DNA from: Porphyra umbilicalis
Lineage: Eukaryota > Rhodophyta > Bangiophyceae > Bangiales > Bangiaceae
Direction: 5' to 3'
Length of the DNA: 64,000 nucleotides
Assembly: GCA_002049455.2 (NCBI GenBank)
Contig: KV918850.1
Span: 186,001-250,000 of the forward strand
The notes beneath the pieces are model-generated. The model searched no databases. It saw only the letters and a program-made list of their open reading frames with translations, and was not told the origin of the DNA. The position numbers and the translations under genes are program-made. Shown in pieces: positions 41,851-52,082 of the stretch (position 1 is its first letter; the number at the start of each line of letters is the position of its first letter).

Positions 41851-44800
41851 GTTGAACGCAACCATCAATTAGTTCACTGCACCCTCCTCATGTGGCATCC
41901 AGGGCACAATATTTATTGCTTCGGTTGGCATTATATTAAGTATGCAGATCGCGCCCAGTAAATGTGCAAATCACGCCCCTGGCACGCTGCTCACTGTCAG
42001 CCATGTCCAGTCGGGTAATGCAGCTCTCTCCTTTCCGGCCTCGCTCATGTCAATGGAGGGTATTTCCAATTGACATGATGACTCCAACTGCCTTATGCAT
42101 GCCTTTAGAGGCAGAGGCCGGCCACGGCTCATTGGGCATGAGAGCTAGCTGCAGGAGGTCGTTTTCCACCGAAGAAAACCTTCTCGGCATGTCTCGGTTG
42201 TTTTCTCTACCTACAGCGCGTACGTGGTTCAACCGAAGGTGCCAGACGAAAGCGAGACGTCCACTCAGAGACGTAGGCGCACAAGTTTCACTGGTACAGG
42301 ACGAAGGCCTCAAAGCGGGTCATGACGCCCTTCCGGCGTCCGCTGGTTGTCCGGAGGGTGGGAGCTACCTGTCGGCCACCAGAGTTGGGTGTGGCAGGTC
42401 TTTAGGATGCTGGGGTCATTGGGAAGACAACCAGGGTAGGGGGAGGTCTAGCTTCTTTGTGGTTCAGTTTTTATGGGACCATCCCCGGTGAGCATGCGGG
42501 ACCCGACGGGGCCAGTTCCCCCCCATAGAACAGACATGTTTTTGGGTTTCTACCAGGATTTATGCAGGAAGGCACTCTCATAGAGTCATAGTAGCTCAGC
42601 TGAGGTAGTCGGTCCGCCCAGCCTCTGGCGTTTGCCCGTGCAGTGAGCAGGTACCGAAGAATGGCGTTTGGCTGCCTTTGAAGCCACAAAGGACCCACCT
42701 ATGGCCAAGCGGCCGCCTCCCCGCTGGGTTTCTTGTATTTAACAGTCTCCCACTGGACCAAGGAATAGTTTCAGGTGGGTGGTGTCGCTGGCTGATGCCT
42801 GGGGGGCATCGACGGTGGGCGCAACAAGGGGGCACCAGGGTATTCCGGGCATCGAGAGCGAGCCACCGCCACTATGGTGTGGCTGGGCATCAAAGAATAA
42901 AACATAGAGACAGAAAGCTCTTCGTATGAAGTTTTTGTTGGTATGCGGGGGAGGGTATGGTTTTGCCTGTTTCATAGGCAAAGGCCGGACGAGGTGCTCG
43001 TAGTCCGGCCGTGTCGCCCATGTTGGGATGCAATTTCCTGACCAAAATTTCCGTAATCTGACGGCGTCTGGGGTCATCGCATTCGCCGAGTAATCACACT
43101 CACGGGCTCGACCAACAACAAGACCGCCGAGCTCCGACGCCACTTCACTGCCGAGCAACAACCACGACGCAGCCAGTCGAGCGACGACGAGCATTGCGCC
43201 GCTGCTTTGGACGCATGGGAGGCCTCCGTGCGGCAAGTCACACCGCAGATGCAGCATCATGCCACCAAGACCGTCTTGCCTCAAAAGAGGACGTAGTGCA
43301 CGTGGACGTGGGTGGGTTGGGTTTAGTATTGCAGACCGCCCAATTTTGGCCGATCCGAACAGGAACACAAGCACAAGGGGGACGAGAACAAGAGTGCGAA
43401 GTACGGACTGACAGCCTTTAAGGACCAAATCACAGTACATCTCAGGCTCTATTTTTGGAAACATCTGAGTGAGAATAGAGCTGTCAGAGAATTGATGAAC
43501 GGGGGGCTGCCCTGGCTCCCCTTCTACGGGTGATTTGGTCCGAACATGACTCGAAAAGATCTGAAGGTCGCACAAGGTGCACCGCACTATTGTCGCAGTG
43601 CACGTCTCTCAGGCGATTCTGCCTGGATCTGGCCTGTCTTGCAGAACTTCGGGGCCCCGGAGCCCGCATCTGATGCGGATCCGAGGCGGAACGCCCGAGA
43701 AACGACGAGAAACGACGAGAAACGAAGGGAAACGACGGGACTGCGAGGGGGCCCGAATGACCTGGGTCGGGCCGCAGCACACGCCGACTGTCGGAAGGGG
43801 ACCCTCTTTACAGCTCCACACCTTCTGATTGGCTGGGACGCAAGATCATTGCACATTTAATTCGGTCGCTGATTGGCTGTCCGTTGCTGCTCGCGCGTTG
43901 TCGTCTTCGTCTTCGCCGCGCTGCTGTCCCCCCCCCCCGAGTGGCGCAACAGTTGGAATCATTGCTCACGCCCCGGCAAAAGAGGGGGAAAGACTACCCA
44001 CGTAGCGGGAGAGTGATCAAAGAGGGAAGAAAAAGACGGCGCGTCTGCCTGTGTTGTTTTTGAGTGCGATCCAGTGCATGCGCAGATTTGACTCTTCACG
44101 CCCTCCCACCCCCACCGCCGCTGTCCACGCCGCCCGCCAGAACCCCCCACTGAGCGTGAACCAGAATGCCCCATGTTTCCCAGACGCGCCTACATGGACG
44201 GCGGACACAAACAAGGGAGGGGGGGGGAGCACATGGACAACTCAAGCAGAGAGTACAGGCTGATAACACACCATGTCCACCACCGATGTCGCGCGCTACA
44301 GGGAAGGGGCCAAAATTTACAACAAAAGCACACAGAGACAAGCAGCACCGCATCAACGATCGCGCCTGCCGCCATGCAATGAGCACCCGTGCGCCCCCCC
44401 CCCCCTCCCCGCCCCCCCCGAAAAGAGAAGCGGACTCCCTGGAGTGTGCGCGAACGACGCATACCTCCGTGAGACACCCTGTCCCAGCAAAAGGGCGACA
44501 GCTGCCCGCGATCGGCGGAGCGACGGGGGCGCCGGCGATAGTGACGGGCGGGGGCAAGCGGGGGGGGGGGTGGGGGGGTGCGGCGCGTATATGCAGAATA
44601 GCAACTCAAGATCAAGACTTCAAGGCTTAGCCTAACCGGTCGAATCAAACGTCCGGCCAGACATCTGGAGCCCCCAGACAGCCCACAGACATCCTTCGGA
44701 CATACAGCAGACAACAGGGGACGCTTGTGCCCTGCGTGTCTGACAGTTGACCTCTCCGCACTGACGACCGTGTCTGCATCCGATGGATAGAGCTGAGAAC

Positions 44801-44860
44801 CGATCGATAGAGCTCGACTGCTGCGCTCCGGAAGACCATCGAAAGAGGCGTCGTCTTAGA
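41851..44860. other. Three kilobases without a recognisable gene
   Basis: Open frames reach 282 codons (42,739-43,587 minus), but that frame has no family resemblance and mixed composition, so I do not call it. Notable local features are a short repeat of the type GAAACGACGAG (four copies, ~43,696-43,737), two ATTGGCTG sequences at 43,828 and 43,873 that could be CCAAT-type boxes, and C/G runs at 43,931, 44,396 and 44,560. I see no RNA gene. Confidence 0.45.
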
Positions 44861-44894
44861 CTATGACAGCTGGGTGTCATACCCCGCCCGCGTC

Positions 44895-45310
44895 GGTACC
44901 AACACGGCGCCTCCGCCCTGCCGCCCCCGCCCCGACGCCCCCGCCCTGCCGTCCCCGCCCTGCCGTCCCCGCCCTGCCGTCCCCGCCCTGCCTCCCCCGC
45001 CCTGCTGCCCCCGCCCCGCCGACCCGGCCCTGCCGACCCCGCTCCGCCGACCCGGCCTTACCGACCCTGTACTGCCACTCTGGCGCTGCCGCCCCGGACC
45101 TGCCGCCCCGGTCCTGCCGCCCCGCCCCTACCACTCCCGTCCAGCCGCTCCCTGCCCCTCCACCCCCGTCCAGTCGCTCCCGGCCAGTCGCTCCCGGCCA
45201 ACCGCTCCCAGCCAGCCGCTCCCTGCCAGCCGCTCCCGGCCAGCCGCTCCCAGCCAGCCGCTACGGGCGAGCAGCTTTAGGCCGGCCGCTGCTGGCCAGC
45301 CACTACGCCA
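44895..45310. repeat. Two adjacent ~15-bp minisatellites
   Basis: The first array (about 44,915-45,130) consists of CCGCCCTGCCGTCCC-like units. The second (about 45,165-45,290) consists of AGCCGCTCCCGGCC-like units. The plus-strand frames stay open and give Pro/Ala/Arg/Ser repeats. I read these as a consequence of the unit and not a gene. Confidence 0.85.
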
Positions 45311-45535
45311 CGGGCCCACGTGGGCTGCTAAGGGCTTGCAGCGCCGTTGCTCCCCCACTCTCCCATTGTGGACGTTGGTTGTGGCTCACTTCTTTTGACG
45401 TAGCTTCGTACAAAGAAACGCTCTCCTAGGTCTTTTTCATTGTGGAAAAGGCAAAGGTACTCTGATAAAATGTCGTTTTATGACGCCACGGGCCCCATAA
45501 GAGCAAACCAACAAAGGAATATGATGCAGCGCCAG

Positions 45536-48500
45536 CTACAGTCTAGCACTGCGCATCTCGGACCCGTCCCGCATGTACCCGCAACAGCGGCAGGCGTAAC
45601 GCGAGAAATAATCCGCGCACTTGTCAAACGATGGCGGCAAGGTGAGCTGCGGGGGACCAGGTTGGTGCTGTCTGCTGCTGCCTGGCGGCTGCTGCGCGAG
45701 CGCCTCTGCCTTGGCCTCTGCGTCGGCAAGTGCATCCTGCTGGTAGACCGACCGCGACTCGGCAAAGGAGTTGAGGACGCTCGTCTGATAGCAGAGCAGC
45801 GCCATGTAGCCGTAGCGCCCGGCGCCCCTCAAAATCTGCTCCATCTTGCGAATCGCCGCGTTCCGCTGCTCATGGGTGAGCGTGTTCTTGTAGTCAAGCT
45901 CTCCATACGAGTTTGCGTTGTAGAAATGAGAACATGTGTGGTTACACACATGGAAGCGGTCCGACATCACCGAGAGGTCACGCAGCATCCAGGGGAGCTT
46001 GACCATCGCGCAGCGCACCACCCCGCACGCAAAGTCATATACCAAGTACCGAGGTAGAGAGGGAAAACGGGTAAGGAGAACGTTGATCAATACGTGGGGG
46101 CTCTCCTTCCGGTCCAACACCACAAAACCGAGGATCTTGGGATGAGCACAGGCACAGCACAACGTCAACGCTCCGTCAGAAAACTTGTCAGAGGATGAAA
46201 ACCCCTTCTCGCACGTGCCGCAGGGCGTCTTGTCCGCCTTGTCGTACGCCTCTGCGCGGCACTGCATGCGGCCAGGCTTGTAGACGCCCGTGGCAGACGT
46301 CTTCGTCGACGCGGACGGGTACCGCATCTGAAAGGCAGCGATCATCTCGTCGTCAGACATGCCCGGCTTGAGGTAGCGCTCCAAGTACTCGTGCCGTGTC
46401 TGCAGGTCCTCCGAGAAGTCCGCATAGAAGCGGGTGGCGCACTCCACAGCATTCTGTAAGACGTCGGCAATTGCCTGCGCAAAGGCGGGTACTCGATCGA
46501 ACACAAGCACCGCCGCTTGCAACGCAACCTTGATGTGTCGTAGCTCGACGAGGCACTGGCCCTCCCGCGTCATAGGGAAGCGCCCCCGTTCCTTTCCCGT
46601 GGCCTCAGCCACCATGCGCTCAATGTGCGCCCGCGGCTCGCTCCCGCGCAGCGTCTCAGAGATGGCCGTGAGGCCAGCAAAATGTCGCTGCTTCAGGCCA
46701 GCAATCACAGGGTCGAAGGCAAACGCAAGCGCCATGCGGCAGATGTGATCCACGTCGTTGCTGTCGAGCGTGCGCATGACCGGCTGCAAAAGCGGCTTCG
46801 GGATGAGCAGGGCCGGCTCCTCGCCCGGTTTGACCTTTTCCTTGGGCTTGGGCCTCTTGCGTCTGGGCTTCACCGTCGAGGTCGGCCCACGGCCGCCGTC
46901 GCCACGACCTCCATTCGCGCTTGGCCCTTGCGCCCCGCCGGTAGCCTCAGCGCCAGCATCGTCTCCCCCGCCTTTCCCGTCCTCCTCCGCAGGAGCAGCA
47001 GTCCAGGCCTGCGTGGCCACAGCATCCGGGTTGTCCGCCCGCCAGCGAACCAAAGACGCCTCAAGCTCCTTTGCCATTGCCGCCCGGCGCTCCTTCTCTT
47101 TCAACCGCTTGACCTTGGTGCCCTTGTACGCCGCGAGCAGCGACTCGGCGAGGGGGATGGCGGTGGCCTCAATCTTCCAAATAAAGCCGAGGAGCCGACG
47201 GACGCTCTTGGCGGCCGGCAACGTGTCCATGGTCGGCGTGGCCGACCCAAATGCGGATGGGAAGATGCAGGACAGCGCCATCTCAGACGAGGGGAGCGTG
47301 CGGTCCGTCACTGGGGCAGGATCGTCGGGGACCAGGACGTGCCGCAACATACGACGAGCCTGCTCTCCTAACACCATGCAGCCTTCACGCGTCTTCATGT
47401 TGACAAAGGGCGCGCTCTCGCACACGTGCTCAAATGAGAATGGCGTCGAGCCCGCGTCGTACCCGAGGCAGATACCATCGGCCGTGACAACGAGGTACCG
47501 CCCGGACGGCAACCGACAAACGGTGCAGTCGTAGAGCCCGAAGTCCGGGTCGACGACGTACAACCTCATGGTCGTCAGGATGAGCGCCCGTAGAGTATCC
47601 GCAGCGCGAGACTTATTCTCCTTGGGTAGCAGCCCAGCCGACCGCAGCCCCCTCCATTCGCCAAGGTAGAAGTTGATGACGTCCGAGATGTGGCTTCCCG
47701 AGCGTACCAGCTCCGCGCACCGCCTCCCCCAGAGAACCGTGCAGCCCGAAGTCCACGACAGGAGTATGAGCTTGTTCTCTCTGCCATCGCGGCTGCACAC
47801 CTGGTTGCAAGCGTCGCAAGTGCGACGCATGACCTCCATCTTGCAAGGCCCGAGCGACGAGTGCAAAATGCCCGCGAGCGCCTTGTCCGGGATCCGGAGC
47901 GCGCTCGCCATCTGCGCCCCACAGACAGTGCAGACGTCGGGCGCCTCCAGCACGTAGACGCGGCCGCGGCGCGCCAACTCTCCTACGCGCCGGTCAAAGG
48001 TGATAGATTCCGGGCAGTTGAACAATGAGATGGGCTTGGTAGACACGGCGGAGCGCACGTAGTTTGCTACCGACACGGGCATTGCCGGGTTGCCCGCAGA
48101 TGACCGGTACTGCTCCGCCGACCGAGTGTGCGAACAACCGGCAAGGTTGGCCAGCGGGCAAAATCCGCAAGAGACACCCTTTCTTGGGAGATACACAGGG
48201 ACGGGGATCAGCGAGCCACGCTGCAAGCTGACCACCACGACAATGTCTTTGTGGAACCGCCCAACAGCCGCCTCGTCGTCGGCCTGCCCGTCGGCTGCGC
48301 TGCCTGTCGGCGACGAGCTCCCCATGGCTTTAAAGAGCCACTGCTTGACGATCCCGACCGGCCGCGCCAACGCCTCGCTCATGTTCTGGACGGCTTCGGC
48401 AAACACGTCGATGTGCTCGCACGTACTGTCGCGGTTTACACTCGCGTCACTGCTGTACGTGTCGCTCCCGACGCACGTGCAGCGGATGGCACCATTGTCC

Positions 48501-49129
48501 GAGATCCACGTCGAGCAACTGCTCCGCTTTCCATGGTCCGTTTTGCCCCAGACGGAGAAGCGTGCCGTCACGCCGCATAGGTAGGGAATCGCCCATATCT
48601 CCTCCTTACCCGGGACATGACGCCATGACCGCAGGAGAGAGCCGAACTTATCGCGCGCCGCGACAGGAACATCCCCGAGAAACGCATCGTCGAGCATGAT
48701 GGCGGTGCCCAGCTGTTGCATCGCTTCGGACAGGATGCGCAGCGCACCACGAGGGAAGTTCTCGCGAGTCCTCAATCCCGTGCCCAATGGCCGCCCCCCC
48801 ATCCCCGAGACGCCACCAGATCGCCTCTTGTTGGCGTCGGGTGGCACCTCGGCAGGCTCTGGATCGTCTTCCATGCAGTGAAAGTCGAGGCCCGGTTGCA
48901 GGGGGGCGGCCCCGCCACCTGCAACACAGTCAGGCACGGCGTCGACCGCAGCCGCTGTATAAAACTCCAACAGGCTGGAGCCCGGGGAGCCCAAGGACAT
49001 GGGTGGCGCGGTCGACTCGTCAGACGGATCGTCCAGGAGCATGTCATCCCCATTTGGCAATGTCGCGCACGAAGAAACGAAGCATGATGACGGCGGGAAG
49101 GAGTAGTGCTCCATGGCTCTTGCCAGCAA
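45536..49129 (-). CDS. KDZ-superfamily (Kyakuja-Dileera-Zisupton-like) transposase with SWIM-like zinc finger
   Basis: The ORF is uninterrupted for 1,197 aa; the ATG at 49,127-49,129 is used, and the one five codons downstream is equally possible. Residues ~216-240 (CTC...STCEHID) match a SWIM CxC...CxH finger. Further Cys/His clusters are CGFCPLA...GCSH (~321-334), CTVCGAQ (~400) and CDACNQVC (~438-445). The middle contains a basic, Gly-rich linker (~715-770). The C-terminal third is the KDZ core: DGALTLCCACAHPK (~985-998), RKESPHVLINVLL, YLVYDFACGVVRC (D1032), SDRFHVCNHTCSHFYN (D1057, H1060) and LTHEQRNAAIRKME (E1087). The protein ends with a CRCC knuckle (~1180). KDZ proteins are large DDE-type transposases of algae, fungi and animals. 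I could not find its TIRs. The intact length suggests a young insertion. Confidence 0.85.
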   Translation of the reverse strand: MLARAMEHYSFPPSSCFVSSCATLPNGDDMLLDDPSDESTAPPMSLGSPGSSLLEFYTAAAVDAVPDCVAGGGAAPLQPGLDFHCMEDDPEPAEVPPDANKRRSGGVSGMGGRPLGTGLRTRENFPRGALRILSEAMQQLGTAIMLDDAFLGDVPVAARDKFGSLLRSWRHVPGKEEIWAIPYLCGVTARFSVWGKTDHGKRSSCSTWISDNGAIRCTCVGSDTYSSDASVNRDSTCEHIDVFAEAVQNMSEALARPVGIVKQWLFKAMGSSSPTGSAADGQADDEAAVGRFHKDIVVVVSLQRGSLIPVPVYLPRKGVSCGFCPLANLAGCSHTRSAEQYRSSAGNPAMPVSVANYVRSAVSTKPISLFNCPESITFDRRVGELARRGRVYVLEAPDVCTVCGAQMASALRIPDKALAGILHSSLGPCKMEVMRRTCDACNQVCSRDGRENKLILLSWTSGCTVLWGRRCAELVRSGSHISDVINFYLGEWRGLRSAGLLPKENKSRAADTLRALILTTMRLYVVDPDFGLYDCTVCRLPSGRYLVVTADGICLGYDAGSTPFSFEHVCESAPFVNMKTREGCMVLGEQARRMLRHVLVPDDPAPVTDRTLPSSEMALSCIFPSAFGSATPTMDTLPAAKSVRRLLGFIWKIEATAIPLAESLLAAYKGTKVKRLKEKERRAAMAKELEASLVRWRADNPDAVATQAWTAAPAEEDGKGGGDDAGAEATGGAQGPSANGGRGDGGRGPTSTVKPRRKRPKPKEKVKPGEEPALLIPKPLLQPVMRTLDSNDVDHICRMALAFAFDPVIAGLKQRHFAGLTAISETLRGSEPRAHIERMVAEATGKERGRFPMTREGQCLVELRHIKVALQAAVLVFDRVPAFAQAIADVLQNAVECATRFYADFSEDLQTRHEYLERYLKPGMSDDEMIAAFQMRYPSASTKTSATGVYKPGRMQCRAEAYDKADKTPCGTCEKGFSSSDKFSDGALTLCCACAHPKILGFVVLDRKESPHVLINVLLTRFPSLPRYLVYDFACGVVRCAMVKLPWMLRDLSVMSDRFHVCNHTCSHFYNANSYGELDYKNTLTHEQRNAAIRKMEQILRGAGRYGYMALLCYQTSVLNSFAESRSVYQQDALADAEAKAEALAQQPPGSSRQHQPGPPQLTLPPSFDKCADYFSRYACRCCGYMRDGSEMRSARL

Positions 49130-50234
49130 AACGTCGTTGCCGTCAGAATGTCCTTGCGCTCAAAACGTGCATGCCGTGACTAAAGAAGTACAAGAAGAGA
49201 GAAAGCGATCGCATTGCACAATGAGCATTGTATCACCGTAGAGGAGAGCAGGCATGTCAGTACCCAGTTCCATTAGCACGTCCAATGAGGTACATGAAGC
49301 GGGATCGAGTGCAAAATCGTTGAGAAGAGTCTGCCACGACGTCCCAAAGCATCACACGTCAACAACATAGCGGGGAGCACAGTAAACATACCTTGCACGA
49401 CGCGAGGGCAATCGTAGAGTGTGGATCAGTAAAGGGAGGACCGAGGCGGAGCTAGTCCGCCTCGCTGTGGGCGAGACGACGGCCTGTGGGCCTCAAAACC
49501 ATGGGAGAGGCAAGCACCGAACAGGATTGGGGAAGCCAAGGGGTCTGCACCTGTGACGTTAGGCAGGTTCAGGGCGACGGTGAGGGACGGCAGTGAGGCC
49601 GCGCTCCGCGGGGAGCCGCGTCACGGCGGGGCGAAGGTCGCCGACGACAGAGACACCGCTGTCGGTGTGGGTGGCAGAGCGCGTGCAATCGCGCGCTTGG
49701 AGCACAGTGAACATCCCCCCAATACATGACTTGAATGCGCTTAACTGTGCCCAAGTGCTCATCGCCCGTTCGAGATCAAATCGTTCGGCCGCGAGAAAAC
49801 TCCTCTGAGATGAGAGAAGTCCATGTTGTAGCCTGCCTTCGTTCGCAACATGGCCCTCGATGTTCATTTTCAACTTCCGCTCACTGCTGTGCGCCATCTG
49901 TAGACGCACTTTAACTGCATCCGCCCCCAACTGGTCGCCTCGCGAAACAGGGGAGGGCACCGTCTTTGGATGACTGTTCACGCTGCCGTGTACCCGGAAC
50001 ATGTTTAAGCACCTAAGGCGTGGATACAGGTGGAAGAAGAAAGCTCTGTGGGAGCCAGAGGAAAGCACGATGTAGAACAGCAACGTAGCAAGGGAAAAGA
50101 AAGGCCACAGAGGGACACATACGAAAGCCAAAAGCAAGGAGAGTGTATCACGTCTGTACTACAAGCTCGGGTACGAACGCCGACCGAAATCGTGCATTGG
50201 AGCGCGGCAGCTGACAGTCTCCCAGGCCACGCCC
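49130..50234. other. Flank of the KDZ gene, no supported gene
   Basis: A small hairpin (CGAGGCGG / CCGCCTCG, 7-nt loop) lies at 49,442-49,464. A 192-codon minus-strand frame (49,559-50,137) has a hydrophobic start but no recognisable motif. It is left uncalled. Confidence 0.45.
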
Positions 50235-50846
50235 TCAAGCATACGAGCAGTACAGTGGGTGCGACTGGACGTACAAGCTCGCGCTCCCATCCCAATCATG
50301 CTCTTGGCAGGCAAACACCTCGCTGGCTTTGTGGTGGTCCCAGAAGTTCGCGACCATGCGAGCCGCTCGCACTCGGTACGGCTTCATCGGACTGACGGGC
50401 GGCAACTCGTCCGACAACTCGCCGACAAACGTGTCGATGAGCCCGTCGCGGGTCCAACACGCCCCATCCGAGAATTCCAAAACGTGGGAGAGGTTGAAGC
50501 GCCAATCCTCCAGCCCACACCAGAAGAACTTGGTGAAGAGGATCTTCTCCAGGTACGTGAGGGAGTCCTTGGGGATGAACACCGACCGCTTGTCGACGAA
50601 AACGCCCTCGACACCCTGGCCGGGAAGAGCATGCGTCTCGCCGCCAAGCGCCCAGTCAACCGCAGCAGCAACGGGCGGGCCGGTAGTTGCTCTCTGACGA
50701 GCGGCGGGCGCCGCCGCTGGGAGGCACTGGCAGAGGAAGGGCAGCCCCGTAGGAGCACGGCCGCACCAGCCGAGCCCGTCCCAGAAGACGGCCAGAAAGC
50801 AACGCGACGGGCAGGCCACAGGGGTCTCGGCGCCAAAGGACGACAT
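50235..50846 (-). CDS. Unrecognised protein, probable first exon or short gene
   Basis: The frame extends further upstream, but normal-complexity protein begins at the ATG complementary to 50,844-50,846 (MSSFGAETPVACPSRCF), giving 203 aa. The C-terminal ~110 residues look like a real folded protein (KDSLTYLEKILFTKFFWCGL, EDWRFNLSHVLEFSDG, CWTRDGLIDTFVGEL, MVANFWDHHKASEVF). CWTRDGLIDTF faintly resembles the WLxDxxI segment of Ulp1/C48 cysteine proteases. No catalytic His/Asp/Cys follows, so I make no functional call. A GTACGT just before the stop (minus strand, ~50,270) could be a 5' splice site leading to further exons. A TATAA-type sequence lies on the minus strand at ~51,138-51,143, ~295 bp upstream of the ATG. 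Confidence 0.45.
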   Translation of the reverse strand: MSSFGAETPVACPSRCFLAVFWDGLGWCGRAPTGLPFLCQCLPAAAPAARQRATTGPPVAAAVDWALGGETHALPGQGVEGVFVDKRSVFIPKDSLTYLEKILFTKFFWCGLEDWRFNLSHVLEFSDGACWTRDGLIDTFVGELSDELPPVSPMKPYRVRAARMVANFWDHHKASEVFACQEHDWDGSASLYVQSHPLYCSYA

Positions 50847-51598
50847 GGGGGCGGTAGGCTGCGGAGAGGGAAGCTCTCCGAGCGGCACCACGAGTCGCGC
50901 CCACGGGGCCGTGCGCACCGAGGTGTGCGTGTGTAGAAGGCGACGGGAAAAAAAAACGCGGGCGGGGGGGTGGGGGTGGAAGAAGGGGGTCCAGGGGATG
51001 GACGACAGGTGTGGACATGCACAAAGAGGGCGGGGGGGGGAATGCGGGGACCGGGGGAGGTTGTTGCCGGCTGCTCCGTATGGGCGGCGGAAGCAGGACA
51101 GACCGAACTGTTGGCAGCTTCCAACTGCACGGCAGATTATAAAACAGCACGCCCACTCGTGGCCCCCGGTGGTGGCGACAAAAAAGACGCGCCAACTCGG
51201 TGCGCCGAGGCGCGCGAAGGCGGTGCCCCGTGGGTCGCAGGGCGGGGGCATGGGCGACGGCAGTTGACTAGGAGCTCGCCGGTGAACAGTGAGCTCCGAG
51301 AAGCGCCGTTGCGTCGGGTTGAAAAGGCGGGAACAAAAGGGCGGGCAACTGCCTGTTGCGAGAATGGCAGGCATACGTGGAGAGAGGGCACTCGGTAGAA
51401 TCGCGCCGACTAGAAGAATTGTCACACATGGGTGCTACCAACACGACACCGTTTTGGAGAGAGCGCCAAATATATCTCATTCATATCAACCCTGTCCTTG
51501 CGTCCCGTCGGATCCGCGTCGGACAGCGAATGGGGGGTGGAATCGCCGATCGGTCCGACGGGTAGCCCCATTTTGTCCGATGCCAGAAGTTTTCCACA

Positions 51599-52001
51599 TA
51601 TTGCGGATCCCCGAATTTTGTCCTGGTGGACAGAGACTGACTTGCGGACCGACTCTCACCACCAATCAGATACGCCCCTGGGACTGACTTGGTGCGCCTG
51701 ATTGCTTACATGTGCCCATCCAGCCTGGAAATCGACATCAGCTCCTCTTTTTTTCTGCACTTCCGACAAGGAGACAGTAGAAAATCCCAAGATCTCGTAT
51801 GGGCAGCTTGCTCCGTGCCAAGAAAATCGGATCAAGGGGCAACAAACAGTGAGTTCTGTTGGATGCAAGGTCATGGCATCGAATTCGGGCTTTCTATTGG
51901 CTTCGATGCCTTCTTACTGTCGTTTTCGACCTATAGAATGCTGTTATTCACAGTCAGTCTCTGTCTCTGTCCCCCAGCACAAAATTCGGGGATCAGCAAT
52001 A
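51599..52001. mobile_element. ~400-bp MITE with long (~44-50 bp) inverted repeats
   Basis: The left arm 51,599-51,642 begins TATTGCGGATCCCCGAATTT. The right arm 51,952-52,001, reverse-complemented, begins TATTGCTGATCCCCGAATTT. The arms agree except for about three substitutions and one 6-bp GACAGA-type duplication in the right arm. The interior has no coding capacity. The ends are bounded by TA, consistent with a TA duplication, although TA could also be part of the repeat. Confidence 0.8.
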
Positions 52002-52082
52002 CGCCCCTCGCGGGCGCGCGCCTTCACCCGAACCCATTTCGCCGTCGATCGCCCCTTCGAAACACCCTCGACATTGCTTTCA

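Noticed and set aside
42590-42670. tRNA-like A box (TAGCTCAGCTG) as a tRNA or SINE
   Set aside because: No matching B box (GGTTCGAxxCC) or acceptor-stem pairing was found downstream.
42739-43587. 282-codon minus-strand ORF as a gene
   Set aside because: Composition is mixed and no family resemblance is seen. It may be a fragment, but nothing supports a call.
44863-45429. Pro/Ala/Arg-rich plus-strand ORFs
   Set aside because: Produced by two 15-bp minisatellites; all three plus frames are similarly open.
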